Assembly (NCBI GenBank): GCA_029008115.1
Contig: JAQXJC010000020.1
Coordinates: forward strand, 1-64,000
Reading direction: 5' to 3'
DNA from: Desulfovibrionaceae bacterium
GTDB taxonomy: Bacteria; Desulfobacterota; Desulfovibrionia; Desulfovibrionales; Desulfovibrionaceae
DNA length: 64,000 bases
The notes below the pieces were generated by a model. That model was not told where the DNA came from. It ran no database searches and was given only the letters and a program-made list of their open reading frames with translations. This document shows, one piece after another, positions 19,038 to 26,897 of this stretch. Both the position numbers and the translations under genes were made by a program. Every line of letters starts with the position of its first letter. Positions within the stretch are counted from its first letter, which is position 1.

Positions 19038-19385
19038 ATGAAGCATACGATTTTGCCGGCCTGCGCGCTGCTGCTGGCCTGCGCCGGGCCTGCGCTGGGC
19101 GCGGGCATGGACCTTGCCGGAAGAAGTTCGGAACTGTTGCAGGGCCAGCGTCCGCTGGATGCGGACATGGGCTGGAAGACAACGCTGGATGGCAGCGGCA
19201 GAGCCTCACTGTCCGATGAGCTGGGGGCGGAGCCCTTCAATCATCGGGATGCGGCGGAAGAACTGTACCAGACCTATATGCTGGAAGAGCGCGAAGAGCT
19301 GGACAGGCGGCTGGGATCGAGCGGCGACATGAATCGCGGCGGCAGCTGGCCGCTGAATTCTCCGGCGCTTCGTCAGGGGCGCTAG
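19038..19385 (+). CDS. Exported protein of unknown function, 115 aa
   Basis: N-terminal signal peptide (MKHTILPACALLLACAGPAL) with a likely cleavage at ALG-A; the LLAC motif could alternatively be read as a lipobox. The mature part is short, polar and rich in Asp, Glu and Arg, with a helix EELYQTYMLEEREELDRR. Good GGAGG site nine bases upstream. No family recognised; placed between the deacetylase and the polyamine genes. Confidence 0.7.
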   Translation: MKHTILPACALLLACAGPALGAGMDLAGRSSELLQGQRPLDADMGWKTTLDGSGRASLSDELGAEPFNHRDAAEELYQTYMLEEREELDRRLGSSGDMNRGGSWPLNSPALRQGR

Positions 19386-19518
19386 CACGCAAATACCATT
19401 TGCTCCCCGCGGTGAAAACAGCTATGTTTCCCGCGAGATTTTTTATGGGCAGGCCGCGAGGCTTCTTTTGTGCGGGCTTCGCGCGTGGCGGAGCATGTAA
19501 CCTTTCTGGTGGAGAACT

Positions 19519-20712
19519 ATGGCCAATATCCTGATTATCGGTGCTGGCGGCGTGGGAAGCGTCGTGGCGCACAAGTGCGCGCAGGTGGCGGAGACCTTTT
19601 CGCAAATCACGCTGGCAAGCCGCACGCTGTCCCGTTGCGAGGCCATTGCCGACAGCGTCAGACAGCGCACGGGCCGCACTCTGGACACCGCCCGGGTGGA
19701 CGCCGACAACGTGCCGGAGCTGTGCCAGCTCATTCGCGCTGTCAAGCCGGACATGGTGCTGAACATCGCGCTTCCGTATCAGGATTTGCATATCATGGAC
19801 GCCTGCCTCGAATGCGGCGTGCATTATCTGGACACGGCCAACTATGAGCCTCTGGACACGGCCAAGTTCGAATACAAATGGCAGTGGGCCTATCAGGAGC
19901 GCTTCCAGCAGGCGGGGCTCATGGCGCTGCTCGGCTCCGGCTTTGATCCCGGCGTGACCAACGTGTTCGCCGCATGGGTCATGAAGCATCAGCTTGACGA
20001 AGTGGAAGTGCTGGACATCATTGACTGCAATGCCGGCGATCACGGCCAGCCCTTTGCCACCAACTTCAATCCCGAAATCAATATCCGTGAAGTCACTGCG
20101 CGCGGCCGGTACTGGGAGCGCGGCGAATGGGTGGAGACGGACCCGCTCTCCTGGTCCATGAAGTATGACTTCCCTGCGGGCATTGGCGCCAAGAAGTGCT
20201 TCCTCATGTACCATGAGGAGCTGGAGTCGCTGGTGCGCAACCTGAAGGGCATCCGCCGCGCCCGCTTCTGGATGACGTTCTCCGAAAACTATCTGAACCA
20301 TCTGAAGGTGCTGGGCAACGTGGGCATGACCCGCATCGATCCCGTGCGCTTCAATGGTCAGGATATTGTGCCCATTCAGTTCCTGAAGGCGCTGCTGCCC
20401 GATCCGGCCTCTCTCGGCCCGCTGACCAGGGGCAAGACCTGCATTGGCAATGTCATGCGCGGCGTCAAGGACGGCGTGAAGAAGGCCGTCTATATTTACA
20501 ACGTCTGCGATCATGAGGAATGCTACAAGGAAGTGGGCTCGCAGGCCATTTCCTATACCACGGGCGTGCCGGCCATGATCGGCGCCAAGATGATGGTGGA
20601 AGGCAAGTGGATGAAGCCCGGCGTCTGGAACATGGAGCAGATGGACCCCGATCCCTTCATGGCGGATTTGAATGCCTACGGCCTGCCGTGGCAGTGCGTG
20701 GATGTAGAGTAG
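19519..20712 (+). CDS. Carboxynorspermidine/carboxyspermidine dehydrogenase
   Basis: 397-residue saccharopine-dehydrogenase-type enzyme that joins aspartate semialdehyde with diaminopropane or putrescine, giving carboxynorspermidine or carboxyspermidine. NADP motif ILIIGAGGVGSVVAHKCAQ at the start; the middle part DTANYEP, GFDPGVTNVFAAW, DCNAGDHG and SWSMKYDFP and the C-terminal AISYTTGVPAMIGAKMM are characteristic. Ribosome site GGTGGAG. The decarboxylase gene nspC follows 115 bp later behind a hairpin, making a two-step polyamine route that does not need S-adenosylmethionine decarboxylase. Confidence 0.94.
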   Translation: MANILIIGAGGVGSVVAHKCAQVAETFSQITLASRTLSRCEAIADSVRQRTGRTLDTARVDADNVPELCQLIRAVKPDMVLNIALPYQDLHIMDACLECGVHYLDTANYEPLDTAKFEYKWQWAYQERFQQAGLMALLGSGFDPGVTNVFAAWVMKHQLDEVEVLDIIDCNAGDHGQPFATNFNPEINIREVTARGRYWERGEWVETDPLSWSMKYDFPAGIGAKKCFLMYHEELESLVRNLKGIRRARFWMTFSENYLNHLKVLGNVGMTRIDPVRFNGQDIVPIQFLKALLPDPASLGPLTRGKTCIGNVMRGVKDGVKKAVYIYNVCDHEECYKEVGSQAISYTTGVPAMIGAKMMVEGKWMKPGVWNMEQMDPDPFMADLNAYGLPWQCVDVE

Positions 20713-20760
20713 TCTGCCGTGCGGAGGGCGGCGCGCCGCTCCCCGTCCGCCGAAGCTGAA

Positions 20761-20795
20761 AAAGCGCGTCCGGCTGTGCCTGCCGGGCGCGTTTT
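20761..20795 (+). terminator. Hairpin terminator between the two polyamine genes
   Basis: GCGCGTCCGGC pairs with GCCGGGCGCG around a seven-base loop, followed by TTTT. It should separate or attenuate transcription into nspC. Confidence 0.65.
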
Positions 20796-20827
20796 CCGTA
20801 TCAACCTTTGCAATATGGACATGCCCT

Positions 20828-21997
20828 ATGCTGACCTACAGTGACGTGCTGAAGAACCCCGCCCGCGTGCCCTCCCCCTGCTTTGTGGTGGATGAAGAGC
20901 TGCTGGAGCGGAATGCCGCTGTGCTGGACACCGTGCAGCGCCGTACCGGCGCAAAGGTGATGCTGGCCCTGAAGGGCTTCGCCATGTGGAGCACCTTTCC
21001 TCTGCTGTCCCGCGCCATGAACGGTCCCCTGTACGGCGTGTGTGCCTCCTCGCCGGACGAGGCCCGCCTGGGGCGCGAGGAATTCAGAGGTGAAGTGCAT
21101 GCCTTTGCCGCCGCATGGTCGGAAGAGGAGCTGCGCGAAACCCTGCGCTGGGCCGACCATGTGGTCTTCAACTCCTTTGCCCAGTGGCGGCGCTTCCGTG
21201 CCCTGACGGAATCCTGCGGACATCCCGTGGAATGCGGCCTGCGCGTGAATCCCGAACATTCCGAAGGAGCGGTGGACATCTACAATCCCTGCTCCGCCGG
21301 CTCCCGCCTCGGCATCCGGGAGCGGCATTTCGAGCCTGACGCGCTGGAGGGGATTGCCGGCCTGCATTTCCATACCCTGTGCGAACAGGGGGCGGACGCC
21401 CTTGCCCGCACGCTGGACGTGGTGGAAAAGAAATTCGGGCGGTACCTGCATGGCATGCGCTGGCTGAATTTCGGCGGCGGGCATCACATTACTCGCCCCG
21501 GCTATGATCTTGATCTGCTGTGCTCCTGCATCGACCGTGTACGCGATCGCTACGGCGTGCAGGTCTATCTGGAGCCGGGGGAGGCCGTGGCCCTGAATGC
21601 GGGCTGGCTGGTGGCCACCGTGCTGGATGTGGTGGAGGCGGACATGCCCATCGCCATTCTGGATACCTCCGCCAGCACCCACATGCCTGACGTGCTGGAA
21701 ATGCCCTACCGCCCCATGATCGTGGGCTCCGGCCTCCGGGGGGAAAAGGCGCACAGCTACCGCCTTGCCGGCAAATCGTGCCTTGCCGGGGATGTCATCG
21801 GCGAGTATTCCTTTGATGCGCCGCTCGCTGCGGGCGAGCGTCTGATCTTTACGGATATGGCCATCTACAGCATGGTGAAGACCACGACCTTCAACGGACT
21901 GCGCCTGCCGTCCATTGCATCCTACCGGCCTTCCACGGACGATCTGCGCATTGTCCGCCAGTTTGGCTACGAGGATTTCAAAACGCGCCTTTCCTGA
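20828..21997 (+). CDS. nspC: Carboxynorspermidine decarboxylase
   Basis: 389-residue PLP enzyme of the alanine-racemase fold that removes the carboxyl group from carboxy(nor)spermidine. The PLP lysine is in VMLALKGFAMWS (about residue 48); HFHTLCEQ, LNFGGGHHITR and the EPGEAVALNAG segment are typical of NspC, as is DVLEMPYRP near the C-terminus. Cys in the SCLAGDVIG motif is the expected active-site residue from the other subunit. It works on the product of the preceding gene. Confidence 0.95.
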   Translation: MLTYSDVLKNPARVPSPCFVVDEELLERNAAVLDTVQRRTGAKVMLALKGFAMWSTFPLLSRAMNGPLYGVCASSPDEARLGREEFRGEVHAFAAAWSEEELRETLRWADHVVFNSFAQWRRFRALTESCGHPVECGLRVNPEHSEGAVDIYNPCSAGSRLGIRERHFEPDALEGIAGLHFHTLCEQGADALARTLDVVEKKFGRYLHGMRWLNFGGGHHITRPGYDLDLLCSCIDRVRDRYGVQVYLEPGEAVALNAGWLVATVLDVVEADMPIAILDTSASTHMPDVLEMPYRPMIVGSGLRGEKAHSYRLAGKSCLAGDVIGEYSFDAPLAAGERLIFTDMAIYSMVKTTTFNGLRLPSIASYRPSTDDLRIVRQFGYEDFKTRLS

Positions 21998-22088
21998 CGG
22001 TGGCGGCAGGCGGGAAAGAAAGAGCGGGTCGCCCCGCGCATGGCATGGGGCGGCCCGCATTGCGTCCGTGGCAGGGGTGGCAGGAAGG

Positions 22089-23633
22089 CTACAGGGACGG
22101 CAGCCCCAGTACCATGCGCGTGGAGACCGTGACCTGCATCAGCACCTGCGAGATGTCCTTGATGATCTGCATGCTCTTGGACTGTACGCGCGGCAGCACC
22201 AGCACCTGATCGCCGGGCAGGATGTCGTCCCCGTCGCGGGCCACGGCGCCGTTCTGGCGCAGAATCAGCACATTGCCTTCGTCCGCGCGGGCCGTGTAGC
22301 CGCCGGCTCCCCGCACATAGTCGCTCAAATCCTTCTTTCCGCTCCAGACCAGAGCCTGCGGCACCATGACCTCGCCGCTGACCAGTACCACGTCGCTTTT
22401 CTCGGGAATGACGATGACGTCTCCGTCTTCCAGCGCAATATTGGCCTCGCCTTCCAGCACGACGATACCTTCAGGCTCCGCGGACTTGGCACGCTCCACG
22501 AACCTGGCGATCATCTCCGCTTCCTTCGCCCGGATGCTGGATTCTTCCGTGCTGCCGGACGAGGCCGTCAGGGATGCCTCCTCCAGCCGGCGCAGGGAAT
22601 CCGCAATGGCGCGTTTCTGCCGCGCAGCCACGGAAGCGCGCTTGAGATGCAGGGCCTCCAGATTGGCGCGATCCGGCTCAACGGCGACGTAGGCGAGCAC
22701 ATCGCGCAGGCGTGCGCCGCGCCGCACGGGGAAGCGGGATGCGCCGCGCGCCGCCCCTTCCACCGAGATCATGATGGTGTCCCCCGTTTTGTCAGCCAGG
22801 AAGTTCACGCTGTCGCCGTCGGCAAGCGTCAGGCCGCGCAGCTCCTGCACGGGCAGATAGGTGCTGTAGGGGGCGCCGTTGCGCGTCCCCCGCAGAGCCG
22901 CATGCGAGGCGCGGCTTTCCGGCTCCGCCAACTCAAGCAGGGCCGCGCCCGTGGCCTTGCCCTGCGGAAATTCAAAGCGGGCCGGGGTGCGCACGGCGCC
23001 GCTGGCCGTTACGCAGGGGCCGCGCTCGCCCACGACCAGCGTGTCGCCGTCGCGCAGGCGGGCCTGCGGCAGAGTACCCTTGCGGGCAAAGGGATACAGA
23101 TCAAAGCGCTCCACCACCGCACCGTTACGCACCAGCGTGATGTTGCGATAGCTGCCGCGCGCCGCGTCAATGCCGCCGGCCCTGTCCAGAAAGCCCAGCA
23201 CGGGATCGGTGGGCGTGCCGCTGTACCGGCCGGGTTTTCTCACGCCCCCGGTGACAAACACAGAGACGGAACGGCCGTCCAGCGGCGCCACATAGACCTG
23301 GGAATCCGGGTGGCCGGCGGCGGCCAGCTTGCTTTTCAGGCTGTCCACCAGTGTGTCGCGGGCAATACCGGCCACGGGCACACTGCCCAGTTCAGGAAGG
23401 GCGATGTTGCCGGCGCTGTCTACGGTCATGGTGTCGTCCACCTGAAGGCCACCGCCCCACAGGCGCACCAGCACGCGGTCGCCGGGGATGAGGGCCGCGG
23501 TATCGCCGGCATCCTTGCCGGCAAAGTTGCCCTGAAAGAGATTGGCGGCAAAGGGAGCGGGGGCATCCGCCGCGCGGACGGGCAGAGCGGTCAGCAGAGC
23601 GGCCAGCAGAGCCGCAAGAAAGCATGCCTTCAT
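22089..23633 (-). CDS. Wza/SLBB-like outer-membrane export protein
   Basis: 514 aa with a signal peptide (MKACFLAALLAALLTALPVR, cut near ARA-AD). An N-terminal polysaccharide-export domain (IPGDRVLVRLWGG) is followed by soluble ligand-binding beta-grasp repeats (VFVTGGVRKPGRYSG near 130; VVLVSGEVMVPQALV near 425). The last 30 residues (SKSMQIIKDISQVLMQVTVS) could form the amphipathic helix that makes the outer-membrane pore in Wza. There is no lipobox Cys, unlike Wza. The region 335-400 is helical and charged. I start at the ATG preceded by CAGGA. No tyrosine kinase, flippase or glycosyltransferase is nearby; its partners are two lipoproteins and a small protein upstream. Confidence 0.82.
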   Translation of the reverse strand: MKACFLAALLAALLTALPVRAADAPAPFAANLFQGNFAGKDAGDTAALIPGDRVLVRLWGGGLQVDDTMTVDSAGNIALPELGSVPVAGIARDTLVDSLKSKLAAAGHPDSQVYVAPLDGRSVSVFVTGGVRKPGRYSGTPTDPVLGFLDRAGGIDAARGSYRNITLVRNGAVVERFDLYPFARKGTLPQARLRDGDTLVVGERGPCVTASGAVRTPARFEFPQGKATGAALLELAEPESRASHAALRGTRNGAPYSTYLPVQELRGLTLADGDSVNFLADKTGDTIMISVEGAARGASRFPVRRGARLRDVLAYVAVEPDRANLEALHLKRASVAARQKRAIADSLRRLEEASLTASSGSTEESSIRAKEAEMIARFVERAKSAEPEGIVVLEGEANIALEDGDVIVIPEKSDVVLVSGEVMVPQALVWSGKKDLSDYVRGAGGYTARADEGNVLILRQNGAVARDGDDILPGDQVLVLPRVQSKSMQIIKDISQVLMQVTVSTRMVLGLPSL

Positions 23634-23678
23634 ATCATAATCCTGCATGGTTGGCGGGACGCGGGACTGCGTGCCGCA

Positions 23679-24032
23679 TTACCTGATGCCCTGTCCCCAG
23701 ATGCGCGCCCCCATGACCCAGCGCCCGCCCTCTTTGCGGCAGATGACGGCCATTTCCGCTTCCTGCTGGCGGGATACCAGCGAGGCGCGCCGGCATTCCT
23801 CACCCGTGGCAGAGATGAACGTTTCCTGCATGGTGACCTGAACGTCGCCGCCGTAGTCGGGATCATGGACGGTGGCGGTATCCCCCGGCTCGTGGGCGAT
23901 CATGAAGGCCGCGAGCGGCGTGGGCGGCGTTTCCGGTTCCGGCTGCGGGGGAGAAGCGAACATGCAGCCGGCGAGCGCAAGCGTACAGAGGAGCGCCGGC
24001 AGGCGGATGATGCGGAAGACAGGGTGCGGCAT
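23679..24032 (-). CDS. Small lipoprotein of unknown function, 117 aa
   Basis: Starts MPHPVFRIIRLPALLCTLAL with a lipobox LAGC and a proline-rich linker after it (PPQPEPETPPTP), then a small globular part with TMQETFISATGEECRRAS and ICRKEGGRWVMGAR. The shape resembles short 17-kDa-antigen-type outer-membrane lipoproteins. Start chosen for the GAGG site; the longer reading has no ribosome site. Third gene of the four-gene envelope operon, 45 bp before the SLBB protein. Confidence 0.78.
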   Translation of the reverse strand: MPHPVFRIIRLPALLCTLALAGCMFASPPQPEPETPPTPLAAFMIAHEPGDTATVHDPDYGGDVQVTMQETFISATGEECRRASLVSRQQEAEMAVICRKEGGRWVMGARIWGQGIR

Positions 24033-24107
24033 GGCAGACCTCAGAAAAGCGCGGGGGCGTGGCCGCCGCGGGAACAGGGTTTCGCAGGGGCGCGGCACAG
24101 CCCCGTG

Positions 24108-24455
24108 CTAGTGGCCGGAATAGTCCAGCACATGATTGAGCGACGCGGAGGACGTGGTCACGCCCTCTCCGGCAAAGACATGGCGCGTCAGCGTCCAGGC
24201 ATCCAGGTCCAGCACGTCCAGCTTGCCCTTGCTGGCCGTATTCAGGTGGCGGCGGATAACCTCCAGAACTTCGTCCACAGGAAAGAAGTTTCCCTCGAAG
24301 CTGATGCGCACCAGGTCTCCTTCCAGCTCGAACAGCGGAATGTCGCTATCGGCACGGCCCAGAATCTGGCCGGACAGCGCCTCCAGCGCATGCAGCAGCT
24401 CCCTGTCCGCCGGCCACAGATGACCGTAGACTTTCAGCAGGACGTTTTCCCGCAT
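24108..24455 (-). CDS. Small cytoplasmic protein of an envelope operon, 115 aa
   Basis: Begins MRENVLLKVYGHLWPADREL; no signal peptide, so it is the only predicted cytoplasmic member of the operon. It looks like a compact alpha/beta protein, with VRISFEGNFFPVDEVLEVIR in the middle and a polar end. The start lies two bases after the stop of the upstream lipoprotein gene, which shows tight coupling. No known family recognised. Confidence 0.75.
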   Translation of the reverse strand: MRENVLLKVYGHLWPADRELLHALEALSGQILGRADSDIPLFELEGDLVRISFEGNFFPVDEVLEVIRRHLNTASKGKLDVLDLDAWTLTRHVFAGEGVTTSSASLNHVLDYSGH

Positions 24456-24457
24456 GG

Positions 24458-25027
24458 CTACTTTACCGCGCGGCGGATTTTTTCCACCATCACGTCACAG
24501 AAATCGCTCATGGTGCTGTCAATCAGTGTGCTGGCGGCCGAGGAGCTGAACAGTACGTTGGTGCTTTCGCGCTCGGTGCGCACCATTTCCCTGCTCACAT
24601 TCTGATCGCCGTGGGCCAGCGTGAAGTGCGCGCGGATTCTGGCGGACATGTTGGTGCGGGAGCTTTCCGTGATCCACAGCTCGTCCAGGCTGCCGGTCAG
24701 GATGTAGGCGGGATTGTGGTGCACGGCCTCGGCGACGCTGCGGACATAGATGACGTGCATGCCGGCCCTGTTCAGGCCGTCGGCCAGCGTCTTGCTGAAC
24801 CATTCGTCCACAGGATCGGCGGCAAAGAAGTGGCTTTTGTCTGCGCGCACGCCCAGCGTGTTCTTGCCGCGCTGATCCTCAAAGCGCACCAGCGCGATGC
24901 CGGGCTGCGCCGTATTGGCGGGGCTGATTTCCGCAGGGGCGGCAAGCATGACGGTATTGCTGGGGCCGCAGGCGGCAAGCAGGGCGCAGCACAGCGCGGC
25001 AAGCAGGGTGAGGCAGTAGTGCTTCAT
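24458..25027 (-). CDS. YajG-like lipoprotein, 189 aa
   Basis: Signal peptide with lipobox LLAAC (Cys20). The mature part contains GIALVRFEDQRGKNTLGVRA, then a GLNRAGMHVIYV helix-strand and YILTGSLDELWI, the pattern of YajG/LptE-like outer-membrane lipoproteins. A strong AAGGAG site precedes the ATG. First gene of a four-gene operon that ends with the SLBB protein; divergent from serS. Confidence 0.8.
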   Translation of the reverse strand: MKHYCLTLLAALCCALLAACGPSNTVMLAAPAEISPANTAQPGIALVRFEDQRGKNTLGVRADKSHFFAADPVDEWFSKTLADGLNRAGMHVIYVRSVAEAVHHNPAYILTGSLDELWITESSRTNMSARIRAHFTLAHGDQNVSREMVRTERESTNVLFSSSAASTLIDSTMSDFCDVMVEKIRRAVK

Positions 25028-25171
25028 GGTGGTGTTCTCCTTTCGGGGAGGTGTGTTTCCGGGCGGATGGCTGTGCGCGTGCCCGTTCTCCCCGCAGGCA
25101 TGATAGCATCCCTTCCGGTTTTCTCAAGAGTCCGCCTGCCTCCTTCCGCCGCCGGAAGGGAGCGGCGGGGT

Positions 25172-25200
25172 TTGCCTTTGCACGGGTTCAGTTGTATACT
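25172..25200 (+). promoter_or_regulatory. Sigma70 promoter of serS
   Basis: TTGCCT (25172-25177), a 17-base spacer and TATACT (25195-25200), ending 26 bases before the serS ATG. The leader would be short, about 20 bases. Confidence 0.6.
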
Positions 25201-25226
25201 TTCCTCCCACTTGCAAGGAGAACCCC

Positions 25227-26504
25227 ATGATTGATCTCAAACTGGTGCAGAAAACCCCGGAAGTGCTGGCCAGAGCGCTGGCCAACCGCCATTCTTCCAT
25301 AGACGTTGCTGAATTTGCCGAGCTGGATGCCCGCCGCCGCAGCCTGCTGGCCGAGGTGGAAACCTTGAAGGGGCAGCGGAATGCGGCCTCGCAGGAAGTG
25401 GCAAAGCTGAAGCGTGCCGGCGGCAGTGCCGACCACATGATGGAAGAGCTTGGCCGGCTCTCTGCCCGCATCAAGGAACTGGATGCGGAAGCCGAAGCCG
25501 CCAAGGCTGCGGTGGAAGCCTGGCTGATGGCCGTGCCGAACATTCCCGACGCCTCCGTGCCCGTGGGCCGGGACGAGACCGAAAATGTGGAAGTGCGCCG
25601 CCACGGCGAGCCGCGCGTCTTTGACTTCCCCGTGCGCGAGCATTTCGATGTGGGCGGCGCGCTGGGCGGTCTGGACTTTGAGCGCGCCGGGCGTCTGGCC
25701 GGCAGCCGCTTTGTGGTGCTGCGCGGCTGGGCGGCACGGCTGGAACGGGCTCTTGTGAATTTCTATCTGGATACGCACACGCAGGAAGAGGACTATGTGG
25801 AGATAAATCCTCCCTTCATGGTCAACCGCGCCACCATGACCGGCACGGGCCAGCTTCCCAAGTTCGAGGAAGACCTCTTCAAGCTGCGTTCGTGGGAATA
25901 TTATTTGATCCCCACGGCGGAGGTGCCCCTGACCAATCTGCATGCCGGCGAAGTGCTGGAGGAAAGCCAGCTCCCCGTGGCCTACTGCGCGGCCACGCCC
26001 TGCTTCCGCTCCGAGGCCGGCTCCTATGGCAAGGATACCAAGGGCCTTATCCGCCAGCATCAGTTCATCAAGGTGGAGATGGTGCGCTTCGCGCATCCCG
26101 ATGACTCCTTCCACCAGCTCGACATCATGGTGCGCAGCGCGGAAAGCCTGCTGGAAAAGCTGGGCCTGCCCTACCGCACCATCACCCTGTGTACCGGCGA
26201 CATGGGCTTCAGCTCCGCCAAGACCTTTGATGTCGAAGTCTGGCTGCCGGGACAGAATACCTACCGTGAAATCTCGTCCTGCTCCAACTGCTGGGACTTT
26301 CAGGCGCGCCGTGCCGGCATCCGTTTCCGCCCCAAGGGCGGCAAGCCGCAGTTCGTGCACACCCTGAACGGCTCCGGTCTGCCCACGGGGCGCACCCTTG
26401 CCGCCATTTTGGAGAATTACCAGCAAAAGGACGGATCGCTGGTCATTCCCGACGTCCTGCGGCCCTATATGGGCGGTGTGGAAGTCATCGAACCGCAGCG
26501 TTAG
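25227..26504 (+). CDS. serS: Seryl-tRNA synthetase
   Basis: 425-residue class II synthetase. The N-terminal coiled-coil arm (residues about 28-105) binds the long variable arm of tRNA-Ser. Motif 2 [20 protein letters not shown] and motif 3 [18 protein letters not shown] are complete, and TAEVPLTN gives the serine pocket. Ribosome site AAGGAG eight bases before the ATG. Monocistronic by position. Confidence 0.98.
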   Translation: MIDLKLVQKTPEVLARALANRHSSIDVAEFAELDARRRSLLAEVETLKGQRNAASQEVAKLKRAGGSADHMMEELGRLSARIKELDAEAEAAKAAVEAWLMAVPNIPDASVPVGRDETENVEVRRHGEPRVFDFPVREHFDVGGALGGLDFERAGRLAGSRFVVLRGWAARLERALVNFYLDTHTQEEDYVEINPPFMVNRATMTGTGQLPKFEEDLFKLRSWEYYLIPTAEVPLTNLHAGEVLEESQLPVAYCAATPCFRSEAGSYGKDTKGLIRQHQFIKVEMVRFAHPDDSFHQLDIMVRSAESLLEKLGLPYRTITLCTGDMGFSSAKTFDVEVWLPGQNTYREISSCSNCWDFQARRAGIRFRPKGGKPQFVHTLNGSGLPTGRTLAAILENYQQKDGSLVIPDVLRPYMGGVEVIEPQR

Positions 26505-26897
26505 CAGCTCTGTCGCGCCGTCGTTCCTCCTGCGGACGGCGGCGCGCCGTCTTCCCCCCCTCTTGATCAAGGCTCTCCCTTGCCCTCGCGCATCCTTCCT
26601 GGCCAGTCTGCGCTGTATGCGGGACAGGTTATGGCGATATGTGTTCTGTCTGTTCCTTTCAGGCGCCATGCCGCCAAGAGGCCATGCGGCACATGCGGCA
26701 TGGATGGCAATGCCGCGGCGAGCTTCTCGCATAGTCTGGAATCCCAGGCGGCACACGGCAATTGCAGGCAGAGATCGCTCAGGATGGCACTGATTCCGCA
26801 TGATACCCGTGCCGAGGCGCTGAAAGAGCCGGAGTCTCCTTGACGGAAAGTCTGCCGCTCCGCGGACGGGTACGCGGGGCTGCGACGGTTGGCGGCA
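26505..26897. other. Intergenic region between convergent serS and mutL (393 bp)
   Basis: No gene is supported. A GC hairpin just past serS (CGCGCCGTC pairing with GACGGCGGCGCG, about 26516-26557) ends in a pyrimidine-rich run and may be the serS terminator. Open frames of up to 130 codons cross the region on both strands but lack ribosome sites and known motifs; a decayed gene cannot be excluded. Confidence 0.55.

Noticed and set aside
26580-26843. Possible 87-aa protein after serS
   Set aside because: No ribosome site, no motif, and mixed frames; more like non-coding DNA.
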